Assembly (NCBI GenBank): GCA_905236895.1
Contig: CAJOQI010000152.1
Span: forward strand, 1 to 5,456
DNA: 5,456 bases
Source of the DNA: an uncultured Peptostreptococcaceae bacterium
GTDB lineage: Bacteria; Bacillota; Clostridia; Peptostreptococcales; Anaerovoracaceae
Reading direction: 5' to 3'
The notes under the pieces are model-generated. The model ran no database searches, was not told where the DNA came from, and worked only from the letters and a program-made list of their open reading frames with translations. Position numbers and translations under genes: made by a program. Positions 1 to 5,456 of this stretch are shown in pieces. The stretch's first letter is position 1. The number at the start of each line of letters is the position of its first letter.

Positions 1-491
1 ATGAGATTCCCGCCGTTCTTTAGAAGATGCTCCGCCCCTTCCATAAAATCCCTCAAGGTTCCCCTAACCTCGTGGCGAGCGACGGCTTTTTTCTCATCCT
101 CACTTACTATGCCTCGACTTGCTTTGATATATGGCGGATTCGATGTAACAAGGTCGTAGACACCACCTTGCCGGGACTTGAGATTTTGCACATTCTCATT
201 TAGAAAGTCAATCCTGTGATCCAAGCCGTTAAGCCTGGCGCTTTCTTCAGCCAACAGGCAATTCTCCTCCAGAATGTCCACACCCAGAAGCTTTGTTCCT
301 TCAGTGCACTTGGCCAGGATCAAAGGAATTATTCCGTTGCCACAACCAAGGTCTGCGATTCTCTCAGCCTTCGCCGCCTCGGCTAAAGCTGCCTCCGCCA
401 AAATCACCGCGTCCACTCCGTAGCAGAACATATCCGGGTTCTGCAAGATCTTAAGACCGCCGAATCCCGTATCGTCAATTCTCTTTTCCAT
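1..491 (-). CDS. trmN6: TrmN6-type tRNA adenine-N6 methyltransferase (partial, C-terminus outside window)
   Basis: This reading frame has no stop before the left edge, so only the first 163 codons are visible. The protein is a class I SAM-dependent methyltransferase. The SAM-binding loop DLGCGNG is at residues 47-53, an acidic motif GVD is at 70-72 (likely ribose contact), and the catalytic NPPY typical of N6-adenine methylases is at 118-121. The N-terminal stretch LKILQ followed by FCYGVDAVILA (residues 13-32) matches the YfiC/YabB group, whose E. coli member methylates A37 of tRNA-Val1. The start ATG shares one base with the TGA of the upstream ricT gene (TGATG), and a GGGAAG lies just before it, so it is probably translated by coupling. 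B. subtilis has the orthologue yabB in the same cluster. The methyltransferase family is secure. The exact tRNA target is inferred from homology, and a related N6-adenine methylase role is the main alternative. Confidence 0.88.
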   Translation of the reverse strand, partial: MEKRIDDTGFGGLKILQNPDMFCYGVDAVILAEAALAEAAKAERIADLGCGNGIIPLILAKCTEGTKLLGVDILEENCLLAEESARLNGLDHRIDFLNENVQNLKSRQGGVYDLVTSNPPYIKASRGIVSEDEKKAVARHEVRGTLRDFMEGAEHLLKNGGNL

Positions 492-1459
492 CAGTCTTCC
501 CGGAGCAATTTCTTCAGCTCGTTCTTAAACTCTTCGGAAGCATCTTCAAGGATGGAAAGGTCATCAAAACCATTGTCCTTTCCCGGTCTTTCGTTTTTAT
601 TCTGGCCTTTTTTCTTCTTATAGTTAAGCCTTTTGATATCTTCTTTTTTATAGGTATAGATATCCGAGGTCAGCTTGTCGCTTCCGTCCTCTTCCTTCTC
701 TCCCGTATAAAGCCTTACTTTGATTTTGCCTTCCAGAAGACTGGTGTCTGTAACCTTAGCTTCTCCGTCGGGAGTTTGAATAACCTCTCCCACATCGGGC
801 ATTCCCTTCCTCAACTCAATGTAAATATCGTTTTCGTATTTCAGGCAACACATCAGTCTGCCGCATATTCCCGAAATCTTTGTGGGATTGAGGGAGAGAT
901 TCTGGGTCTTGGCCATTTTGATGGATACAGGTTGGAAGTCCCCCATCCATGTGGCGCAACAAAGTCCTCTACCGCAGGCTCCGCAACCTCCGATCATCTT
1001 GGCTTCGTCTCTCACTCCCACCTGCCTAAGCTCTATCCTCATATGGAAGACCGAGGCAAGGTCCTTAACCAGTTCTCTGAAATCAACTCTTCCGTCTGCA
1101 GTGAAATAGAAAACGATTTTATTGTTGTCAAAGGTATATTCCACATCGATAAGCTTCATATCAAGACCGTGCTTATCCACCTTTTCCTGACAAAGCCTTA
1201 AGGCCTCTTCCTTTTTGTTTTCGTTTTCTTCTCTTTTCTTTTCGTCGGCTTCCGTCGCTATGCGGATTATTTTCTTAAGGGGCTTAACCACATCACTTTC
1301 TTTGATTTCGGTAATCCCCATGGAAATGGTTCCGTATTCCAAGCCACGGGCGGTTTCAACTATTACCCCCGTCCCCGGTTCCAAGCCATCTATATTATTT
1401 GGTTCGAAGTAGTATACCTTTCCGGTATTCTTGAACTTAACTCCGACTACCTTTTTCAT
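491..1459 (-). CDS. ricT: PSP1-domain protein RicT (YaaT), RNase Y specificity factor subunit
   Basis: This 322-residue protein has an N-terminal part starting MKKVVGVKF, a PSP1-type region at roughly residues 60-147, and a cysteine-rich block. Cysteines are at 159, 162, 167, 168, 199, 204 and 205, within GCGACGRGLCC and GICGRLMCC. The tail from about 275 is strongly lysine-rich and then acidic. In B. subtilis, RicT (YaaT) joins RicA and RicF in a complex carrying [4Fe-4S] clusters. That complex redirects RNase Y to particular mRNAs and affects sporulation, competence and biofilm formation. The conserved cysteines suggest cluster binding is kept here. The ATG follows GGAGG with 5-base spacing and lies inside the end of holB, overlapping it by 23 bases. 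The stop overlaps the trmN6 start by one base. ricA and ricF are not in the window, which is normal because they sit elsewhere in Bacillus. Family assignment is very secure; the regulatory role is inferred. Confidence 0.93.
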   Translation of the reverse strand: MKKVVGVKFKNTGKVYYFEPNNIDGLEPGTGVIVETARGLEYGTISMGITEIKESDVVKPLKKIIRIATEADEKKREENENKKEEALRLCQEKVDKHGLDMKLIDVEYTFDNNKIVFYFTADGRVDFRELVKDLASVFHMRIELRQVGVRDEAKMIGGCGACGRGLCCATWMGDFQPVSIKMAKTQNLSLNPTKISGICGRLMCCLKYENDIYIELRKGMPDVGEVIQTPDGEAKVTDTSLLEGKIKVRLYTGEKEEDGSDKLTSDIYTYKKEDIKRLNYKKKKGQNKNERPGKDNGFDDLSILEDASEEFKNELKKLLRED

Positions 1460-2276
1460 TTCTTCCTCCGATTTTAACTACCAGATTCCCCAAGGCGTAT
1501 TTAGGTGAAACCTTATACCTTAAATCCTTCCTTGCTTCCTCTATATTTTTTACGTTTCTATATGCCGTTGTCTTGTCAATGCCCGTCTCTTTAGGCCCAC
1601 TCAGCATACATTTTCTCATATATCTTTCCAGCGAGTCCAAAAGTTCTTCCGCCTTGCCCGAATCCTTAATAAAAGGCTCCAGATATTTTAAAATCTCATA
1701 ATAATACCTTCCGCCGTAGATCATCTCCACCAGCTGAGAAGCTATGGTTCCTTCCTCTTCAGCATCAGACTTGCCATCACTAAAAAGAGGAATGGTTACG
1801 CAACGGGACCTTACGGTAGGAATAAGCAGCTCGCTATTTCCCGTTAACAGCATGATTACCGTTCCGGGATAAGGCTCCTCCAGGGTTTTAAGCAACCTAT
1901 TCTGGGCTCTTAAGGTCATGGTCTCCGACTCTTCCACAATGGCGATATTTCTTCCGCCCTCTCCTGAAGGAAGGTTGATGAGATTCCTTTGGAGTTCCTG
2001 AATCTGTTTATCCTTTACGGACTGGCCCTCGGGCTCTACCAAATAAAGGTCTTCATAGCCTTCTCCGTCCACCCTTCTGCAAATGCTGCAGCAATCGCAG
2101 CCCACACCGGGAGCCTCCTTGCAGAGAATGGCCTTGGCAAAATCCTTTACAAAGGTTTCTTTCTCGCTTATCCTGTCTCCTTCGATAATATAGGCATGGG
2201 CCAGCATACCGGAGTTTATGGCACGCCCCAGTTTCTCCGTCAATTTGTCGTATTCCATATAATCCTTTAAGGACAT
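1437..2276 (-). CDS. holB: DNA polymerase III subunit delta' (clamp loader)
   Basis: This 279-residue AAA+ protein is the delta' subunit of the replicative clamp loader, which opens and loads the beta clamp with delta and tau/gamma. The opening HAYIIEGD (27-34) is typical. The P-loop position (GDRISEKETF, 33-42) lacks the GK-S/T of a working Walker A, as expected for a non-hydrolysing delta'. A zinc-binding set is visible at C52, C60, C63 and C66, with an extra C62. A Walker B-like segment (IAIVEESETM) is at 111-120, the QNRLLKTLEEP block is at 125-135, and the SRC arginine-finger motif is at 157-159. It is shorter than the 334-residue E. coli protein, mainly in the C-terminal collar region. 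The ATG directly abuts the tmk TAG and follows GGAG with 8-base spacing, favouring this start over Met7. The 3' end overlaps ricT by 23 bases. The tau/gamma subunit is an unlikely alternative because the Walker A is degenerate. Confidence 0.93.
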   Translation of the reverse strand: MSLKDYMEYDKLTEKLGRAINSGMLAHAYIIEGDRISEKETFVKDFAKAILCKEAPGVGCDCCSICRRVDGEGYEDLYLVEPEGQSVKDKQIQELQRNLINLPSGEGGRNIAIVEESETMTLRAQNRLLKTLEEPYPGTVIMLLTGNSELLIPTVRSRCVTIPLFSDGKSDAEEEGTIASQLVEMIYGGRYYYEILKYLEPFIKDSGKAEELLDSLERYMRKCMLSGPKETGIDKTTAYRNVKNIEEARKDLRYKVSPKYALGNLVVKIGGRNEKGSRS

Positions 2277-2960
2277 CTATTCTTCTCCGAAACCTTTAAG
2301 TCTCTCATCAAGTATATCTTTGATGGAGTTCCAAACTTCATCAGGAGGACGATTGGCAGGAACGGAAACTATGCGAGGTATGTCGGATACTCTTCCGTCA
2401 TACCAAACTATTCCCTTCTCCTGGTTCTCTATCATCTCACGATAGCCCCAATATACTCTGTCGTGGAAATCTCCTCCTGAGGTTTCCAGTCTGTCTTTGC
2501 TTCTATTCCTTACTTCAACCCTTTGACTGGCCTGGTCCGGATCCAGGTCAAGAAAGATGGTAAGGTCAGGCACGCAATCGTCCACAGCGTCTTTGTTGAT
2601 GGACCAAACCTTATCCGGTCCAAGTCCTCTTCCATAGCCCTGGTAGGCGATACTTGAATCCACAAATCTGTCGCAGATTACGATTTTTCCCTCTTCCAAG
2701 GATGGCTTAATGACCTGTCTAACCACCTGGGCTCTTGAGGCAGCATAAAGATAGGCCTCTGTATGATTCTTCATCTCGCTATTGTTAACATCCAGGATTA
2801 TGGTTCGGATTTTTTCTCCGATTTCCGTGCCTCCTGGCTCACGAGTGAAAACAGGGTCTATCCCACGCTCATGCATATATTCTTTTATCTTGGAAAGCTG
2901 AGTGGATTTTCCGGCTCCGTCTCCGCCTTCCACTGTAATAAAAAAGCCTCTGTTCTTCAT
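2277..2960 (-). CDS. tmk: Thymidylate kinase (dTMP kinase)
   Basis: The enzyme phosphorylates dTMP to dTDP with ATP, an essential cytosolic step in making dTTP. The 227-residue protein shows the P-loop GGDGAGKST at 12-20, the substrate-binding TREPGGT at 39-45, and CDRFVDSSIAYQGYGRG at 96-112 (the DR[YF]xxSxxAYQG signature). An arginine-rich LID follows at about 147-158. A P-loop without arginine plus a basic LID fits the type II enzymes of E. coli and most bacteria. It is slightly longer than the 212-residue B. subtilis enzyme. The frame stays open 28 codons further upstream to an ATG at 3044, but I reject that start. The ATG at 2960 has AAGAGG seven bases upstream and puts the P-loop at the usual distance, and the extra codons overlap a small ORF in another frame. 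The TAG stop is followed immediately by the holB ATG. Confidence 0.96.
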   Translation of the reverse strand: MKNRGFFITVEGGDGAGKSTQLSKIKEYMHERGIDPVFTREPGGTEIGEKIRTIILDVNNSEMKNHTEAYLYAASRAQVVRQVIKPSLEEGKIVICDRFVDSSIAYQGYGRGLGPDKVWSINKDAVDDCVPDLTIFLDLDPDQASQRVEVRNRSKDRLETSGGDFHDRVYWGYREMIENQEKGIVWYDGRVSDIPRIVSVPANRPPDEVWNSIKDILDERLKGFGEE

Positions 2961-2961
2961 A

Positions 2962-3069
2962 CTACTGCCTCTTTGCCACCGTATCCAATAGTTTTGCGAA
3001 GAGCAAATAAACCAGGTATATGACAGGCAGGCACAAAAGAACACAGAAGATAATCTTTAAGATAACCAT
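2962..3069 (-). CDS. Small hydrophobic protein, 35 residues, leading the tmk operon
   Basis: I do not recognise this protein. The 35-codon frame begins with ATG preceded by GGAG at seven-base spacing, and ends with TAG one base before the tmk ATG. Residues 6-25 (from IIFCVLLCL to YLLFA) form one probable membrane segment with two cysteines (9 and 13) and a proline (15). It is followed by a short polar tail, LLDTVAKRQ. The ORF begins about 30 bases after a good promoter, so it would be the first gene of the operon. It could be a real small membrane protein, or a leader ORF whose translation is coupled to tmk. Support comes from the ribosome binding site, the coupling and the composition; nothing here shows conservation or expression. 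Its frame differs from that of tmk. Confidence 0.6.
   Translation of the reverse strand: MVILKIIFCVLLCLPVIYLVYLLFAKLLDTVAKRQ
2968..2973 (-). promoter_or_regulatory. Ribosome binding site that sets the tmk start
   Basis: AAGAGG lies seven bases before the ATG at 2960, inside the last codons of the 35-codon ORF. It supports this tmk start over the in-frame ATG 28 codons upstream. Confidence 0.7.
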
Positions 3070-3104
3070 CTTCTCTCTCCGTACTATTGATTATATGCAG
3101 GAAA

Positions 3105-3133
3105 ATTATACCATAAGATGGCACCACTTGCAC
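3105..3133 (-). promoter_or_regulatory. Extended -10 promoter of the tmk operon
   Basis: The minus strand reads TGGTATAAT: a perfect -10 TATAAT at 3105-3110 with the TGn extension at 3111-3113. Seventeen bases upstream, the -35 position reads GTGCAA (3128-3133), a poor match to TTGACA, as is common when an extended -10 is present. Transcription should begin near 3098, leaving a leader of about 30 bases before the small ORF. It lies between the stop of the LtaS-family gene and the operon, so the operon can be expressed independently of that gene. This is a pattern-based call. Confidence 0.7.
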
Positions 3134-3150
3134 CAAAAAATGGAAAATCT

Positions 3151-5244
3151 TTACTCTTCAAATAAATGTCTGTAATAGTCGTTTCTCAGGACTTCCGAAC
3201 AGTATTGAACCTTATTTTTTACAACCTTATTGATTCTCTCAACATAGGAATCCCAATTAAGATTGCTCTTCTTCGGATCCGAGGGGGTAAAGGTTTCCGA
3301 CCCTGCAAGGTATGTTCCGTAGGATGTCTTCCAATCGTAACTCATATTAAAGACCAAAGCCTCTTTTTCGGAGAATACATCCCTTCCCGGAAGCAGTCTT
3401 GAATCCCACTCAGTACCAAAGAGATTGGACAGAGTTGGAAGAATGTCCAAGCTGGATGTTGGAGAGTCCACTATGATTGGATCCTTTTTCTCCATCTCGC
3501 CACACCAGATTATTAGTCTATTATGGTCTCTCTCCAGATAGTTGGTAACCTCGTATCCATAGAGCTCCGCAAGATAAGGCATGGACCCTATTGCGGCATC
3601 ATTGTCAAGGCCATAGGGGAAGTGGTCCGCAGCTATAACGATAACCGTATCGTCCTCTATATTGGCCTCTTCCAGTCTCTTGATCAAATACTCCACAGCC
3701 TTATCCAGCTCCGCATTTGCAGCCTTATAGCTTAAGATTCTCTCCGAACCTTCCATGCCCTCTACCAAGTCTCTGTTCTTTTGAGCCATCTTATTGGAGG
3801 CAAAGGTATAGTTGGAATGACCGCTTACGCTCATATAATAGATATTGAAGGGCTGGTGGTTGATATACATATCAACCGTAGCCTCCATCATTTCAAGATC
3901 GCTCTCCGGCCACTGAAGCGTAATATAGTCCTCAAGACCGTTTCCATATCCCATATATCCTTCGGAATATCCGATAGCGTTATGGGTAACATGTCTGCTG
4001 TAATATTTATAATCGTTGTTATGGAAGACCATACCGTAGTAACCAAGCCTATCCAACTGATTACCCATGGTAAAATAATTCAGATTGGAAGACGCGTCGT
4101 AGAAGGAGGCTCCTCCTCTCATTGGTAGCAGGCCAAAGATGTTTTGATACTCCCCTCCCGTAGTTCCAGCAGTCGCCTGCTCGTAATAGTCGGTAAAGTT
4201 TATTCCCTTTGTCGCCAGGCGATAAAGGGTGGGAGTAACCTTTGGATCTATGGCTTCCGCAGAGAAAGCCTCAGCAGTAATGAATATGAGATTCTTACCC
4301 TCGAATATTCCGGTCATTTCGTTCTGGCTGCTGGGTTTGATGCTCTGAACATATTCGTCGATATTGGCCAATTTTCCGCCGGTCCTCTCCGCTATGGCAT
4401 CAAAATCTATGTCCATTACGTTTAAGTCATAAACTGTTTTTTCTTCCTTCTCCGGGATTTCTTCCTCTATGGGCTCTCCCTCCATAATATTGAAATCATC
4501 ATCTCCCTCCGCGTCAAAGGAATGTTCCTTTCCCCAAAACAGATTCAACACATCAAGTCTAATACCCGTCAGGAGACCAAAGTTTTCAACCGCAGCGGGA
4601 TAATTGTAATGGTCGTCGTAGCTATCCTTGAATTTGGAGTATTGATTAATCAAAACACCGTTGCCTGCAGCCAAGGCAATTAGCACCCCAAGAAGAATGG
4701 TCACATATTTCTTGCTCACCCGCTTGCAAGTATCAAGAGCCCTGCCCCTTATCAGATACATCAAAGTCGGGAAAAGCCATAGGGTTAGATGAGCAATACC
4801 GTCTGCATCCGTCATTATCTCCAATGCATCCATGGCAAATCGACTGCCTGCCACATCCCTTGCGGATCCCACAACCGTCGGCACATCGTAGAGCATCTTA
4901 AACTGCTTGAACACAAAGTATTCCACAATGTATGGCACAGCCAAAATGAATAGCATTACGGTCTTGATTATGAAATTGGTTTTTGAATTCTTGGACCAAC
5001 TACAGAGAAAGAAGACAATGATTCCGTAGATTATGGCAAAGATTAAGGTGGGAAGAATGGATAGGCCATCCGCTTGATCCGTTACGGAAACCTTAAATAC
5101 CATCTCATAGAAAAAAATGGCCATGGGAAGAACCACAAGAGAAAACAGCATATCCTTTATATTGAATTTAGAGGATTGCGCTTTCTTATTTGGCTTCTTA
5201 TTCTTCTTATTGTTTCCCTTTTTCTGTTTGGATTTCTTCCCCAT
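3151..5244 (-). CDS. LtaS-family membrane phosphoglycerol transferase (sulfatase-fold)
   Basis: This 697-residue protein has the lipoteichoic acid synthase layout. A lysine-rich cytoplasmic N-terminus (12 Lys in residues 1-26) precedes five probable membrane helices near 31-50, 59-82, 91-112, 149-166 and 180-200. An acidic linker (244-268) and an extracellular alkaline-phosphatase/sulfatase-type domain (about 315-625) follow. By comparison with S. aureus LtaS, the likely metal and catalytic residues are E325 (in ITAEAFS), nucleophile T361 (in GTTGGEY), and D540 with H541 (in AADHFPYG). Likely substrate contacts are H408, R417 and H476. Such enzymes move glycerol phosphate from phosphatidylglycerol onto a growing polymer outside the membrane. 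The ATG at 5244 is the only plausible start, because an in-frame TAA lies upstream; its Shine-Dalgarno spacing is long. It sits behind an rRNA operon with its own promoter. A synthase making another glycerol-phosphate-decorated polymer is the main alternative, so I give no symbol. Confidence 0.9.
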   Translation of the reverse strand: MGKKSKQKKGNNKKNKKPNKKAQSSKFNIKDMLFSLVVLPMAIFFYEMVFKVSVTDQADGLSILPTLIFAIIYGIIVFFLCSWSKNSKTNFIIKTVMLFILAVPYIVEYFVFKQFKMLYDVPTVVGSARDVAGSRFAMDALEIMTDADGIAHLTLWLFPTLMYLIRGRALDTCKRVSKKYVTILLGVLIALAAGNGVLINQYSKFKDSYDDHYNYPAAVENFGLLTGIRLDVLNLFWGKEHSFDAEGDDDFNIMEGEPIEEEIPEKEEKTVYDLNVMDIDFDAIAERTGGKLANIDEYVQSIKPSSQNEMTGIFEGKNLIFITAEAFSAEAIDPKVTPTLYRLATKGINFTDYYEQATAGTTGGEYQNIFGLLPMRGGASFYDASSNLNYFTMGNQLDRLGYYGMVFHNNDYKYYSRHVTHNAIGYSEGYMGYGNGLEDYITLQWPESDLEMMEATVDMYINHQPFNIYYMSVSGHSNYTFASNKMAQKNRDLVEGMEGSERILSYKAANAELDKAVEYLIKRLEEANIEDDTVIVIAADHFPYGLDNDAAIGSMPYLAELYGYEVTNYLERDHNRLIIWCGEMEKKDPIIVDSPTSSLDILPTLSNLFGTEWDSRLLPGRDVFSEKEALVFNMSYDWKTSYGTYLAGSETFTPSDPKKSNLNWDSYVERINKVVKNKVQYCSEVLRNDYYRHLFEE

Positions 5245-5257
5245 TATTAGGTGTTTT

Positions 5258-5263
5258 TCCCCT
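5258..5263 (-). promoter_or_regulatory. Distantly spaced ribosome binding site of the LtaS-family gene
   Basis: AGGGGA is the only purine-rich Shine-Dalgarno candidate before the ATG at 5244, but 13 bases separate them, more than the usual 5-9. No ATG, GTG or TTG lies closer in frame, and an in-frame TAA sits further upstream, so the start stands. Translation initiation may be relatively weak. Confidence 0.4.
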
Positions 5264-5281
5264 TTTACAAATTACCCAAAT

Positions 5282-5310
5282 AGTTTACAAGAATAGGGGT
5301 CTTTAGTCAA
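5282..5310 (-). promoter_or_regulatory. Sigma-A-like promoter of the LtaS-family gene
   Basis: On the minus strand, TTGACT (5305-5310) is followed after exactly 17 bases by TAAACT (5282-5287). These match the consensus hexamers at 5/6 and 4/6 positions. Transcription would begin near 5275, giving a leader of about 30 bases. It lies just downstream of the rRNA terminator, where a separate promoter is needed. Confidence 0.6.
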
Positions 5311-5330
5311 TGGGATGGCTATATTTCAAT

Positions 5331-5364
5331 AAAAAAAGCGAGCTACTTTCGTAGCTCGCTTTTT
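5331..5364 (-). terminator. Intrinsic terminator closing the rRNA operon
   Basis: A perfect 10-bp inverted repeat, AGCGAGCTAC (5337-5346) and GTAGCTCGCT (5351-5360), encloses a four-base loop. On the minus strand seven T residues follow (5331-5337). It begins about ten bases after the 5S rRNA 3' end. Flanking A and T runs could extend the stem to 14 bp. Five T residues on the plus strand would allow weaker termination in the other direction, though no plus-strand gene is visible. Confidence 0.93.
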
Positions 5365-5369
5365 GGTAA

Positions 5370-5456
5370 AACCGGCAACGTCCTGCTTTCCCGGGCAGTC
5401 GCCCACCAGGTATCATCGGCGCTAAAGAGCTTAACTACTGTGTTCGAGATGGGAAC
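5370..5456 (-). rRNA. rrf: 5S ribosomal RNA (partial, 5' end outside window)
   Basis: Read on the minus strand, the edge sequence begins GTTCCCATCTCGAACACAG. It continues through the conserved GTTAAGCTCTTTAGCGCCGATG, in which the loop and helix landmarks of bacterial 5S rRNA are clear, and ends near AGGACGTTGCCGG. About 87 of roughly 117 bases are present; the first 30 or so are cut off by the right edge. The 3' end was placed by aligning the AGGACG block with my memory of B. subtilis 5S, so it could be off by a few bases. It is presumably the last gene of a 16S-23S-5S operon, and the terminator follows immediately. Confidence 0.95.

Noticed and set aside
776..1201. Plus-strand open frame of 141 codons (and a nested 75-codon frame at 882-1109)
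   Set aside because: It lies wholly inside the cysteine-rich, conserved part of ricT on the other strand. It shows no recognisable family, ribosome binding site or promoter.
1799..1830. holB as the tau/gamma ATPase subunit dnaX
   Set aside because: The Walker A is degenerate and the length is only 279 residues. The position beside tmk and ricT is that of delta-prime.
1989..2270. Plus-strand open frame of 93 codons opposite holB
   Set aside because: It is antisense to the conserved zinc-binding and N-terminal part of holB and has no supporting signals.
2961..3044. A 28-codon N-terminal extension of tmk from the ATG at 3044
   Set aside because: It lacks a good ribosome binding site, is unlike any thymidylate kinase N-terminus and overlaps the better-supported 35-codon ORF. 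The ATG at 2960 has AAGAGG at seven bases and places the P-loop normally.
3115..3153. Possible terminator after the LtaS-family gene
   Set aside because: The T-rich stretch after the stop has no stable inverted repeat in front of it. The GGTGC copies nearby are direct repeats, not inverted, so they cannot form a hairpin.
3166..4425. Several plus-strand open frames of 70-115 codons
   Set aside because: They are antisense to the LtaS-family gene, whose domains and catalytic residues account for this DNA. They look like chance frames.

Overview
The window is ordinary chromosomal housekeeping DNA from a Gram-positive, low-to-moderate GC bacterium, most likely of the Clostridia and possibly Lachnospiraceae. 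The family-level guess rests on general impression: a tmk-holB-ricT-trmN6 cluster, a lipoteichoic-acid-synthase-type enzyme, AGGAGG-like ribosome binding sites and the style of the 5S rRNA. Every gene I accept lies on the minus strand, so transcription runs from the right edge to the left edge. The plus-strand open frames look like shadows of these genes.

From the right, the window opens inside a 5S rRNA (5370-5456), whose 5' part lies outside. A strong 10-bp hairpin with a T-run (5331-5364) closes this rRNA transcription unit. A new sigma-A-like promoter (5282-5310) then drives a 697-residue membrane-anchored LtaS-family phosphoglycerol transferase (3151-5244). No convincing terminator follows that gene. 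An extended -10 promoter (3105-3133) starts a tight five-gene operon.

The operon reads: a 35-codon hydrophobic small ORF (2962-3069), thymidylate kinase tmk (2277-2960), DNA polymerase III delta-prime subunit holB (1437-2276), the PSP1/RicT cysteine-rich RNase Y partner (491-1459), and a TrmN6-type tRNA adenine methyltransferase (1-491), cut by the left edge. The junctions are nearly gapless (1-nt gap, 0-nt gap, 23-nt overlap, 1-nt overlap), which suggests translational coupling. The products serve dTTP supply, replicative clamp loading, mRNA processing and tRNA modification. Compared with Bacillus subtilis (tmk, darA/yaaQ, yaaR, holB, yaaT/ricT, yabA, yabB/trmN6), this version lacks darA, yaaR and yabA at the corresponding junctions.

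I see no mobile element, CRISPR array, tRNA or phage gene. I did not find a new biological system. The item most worth a second look is the unlisted 35-codon membrane ORF leading the tmk operon. No gene-free stretch exceeds about 125 bases.
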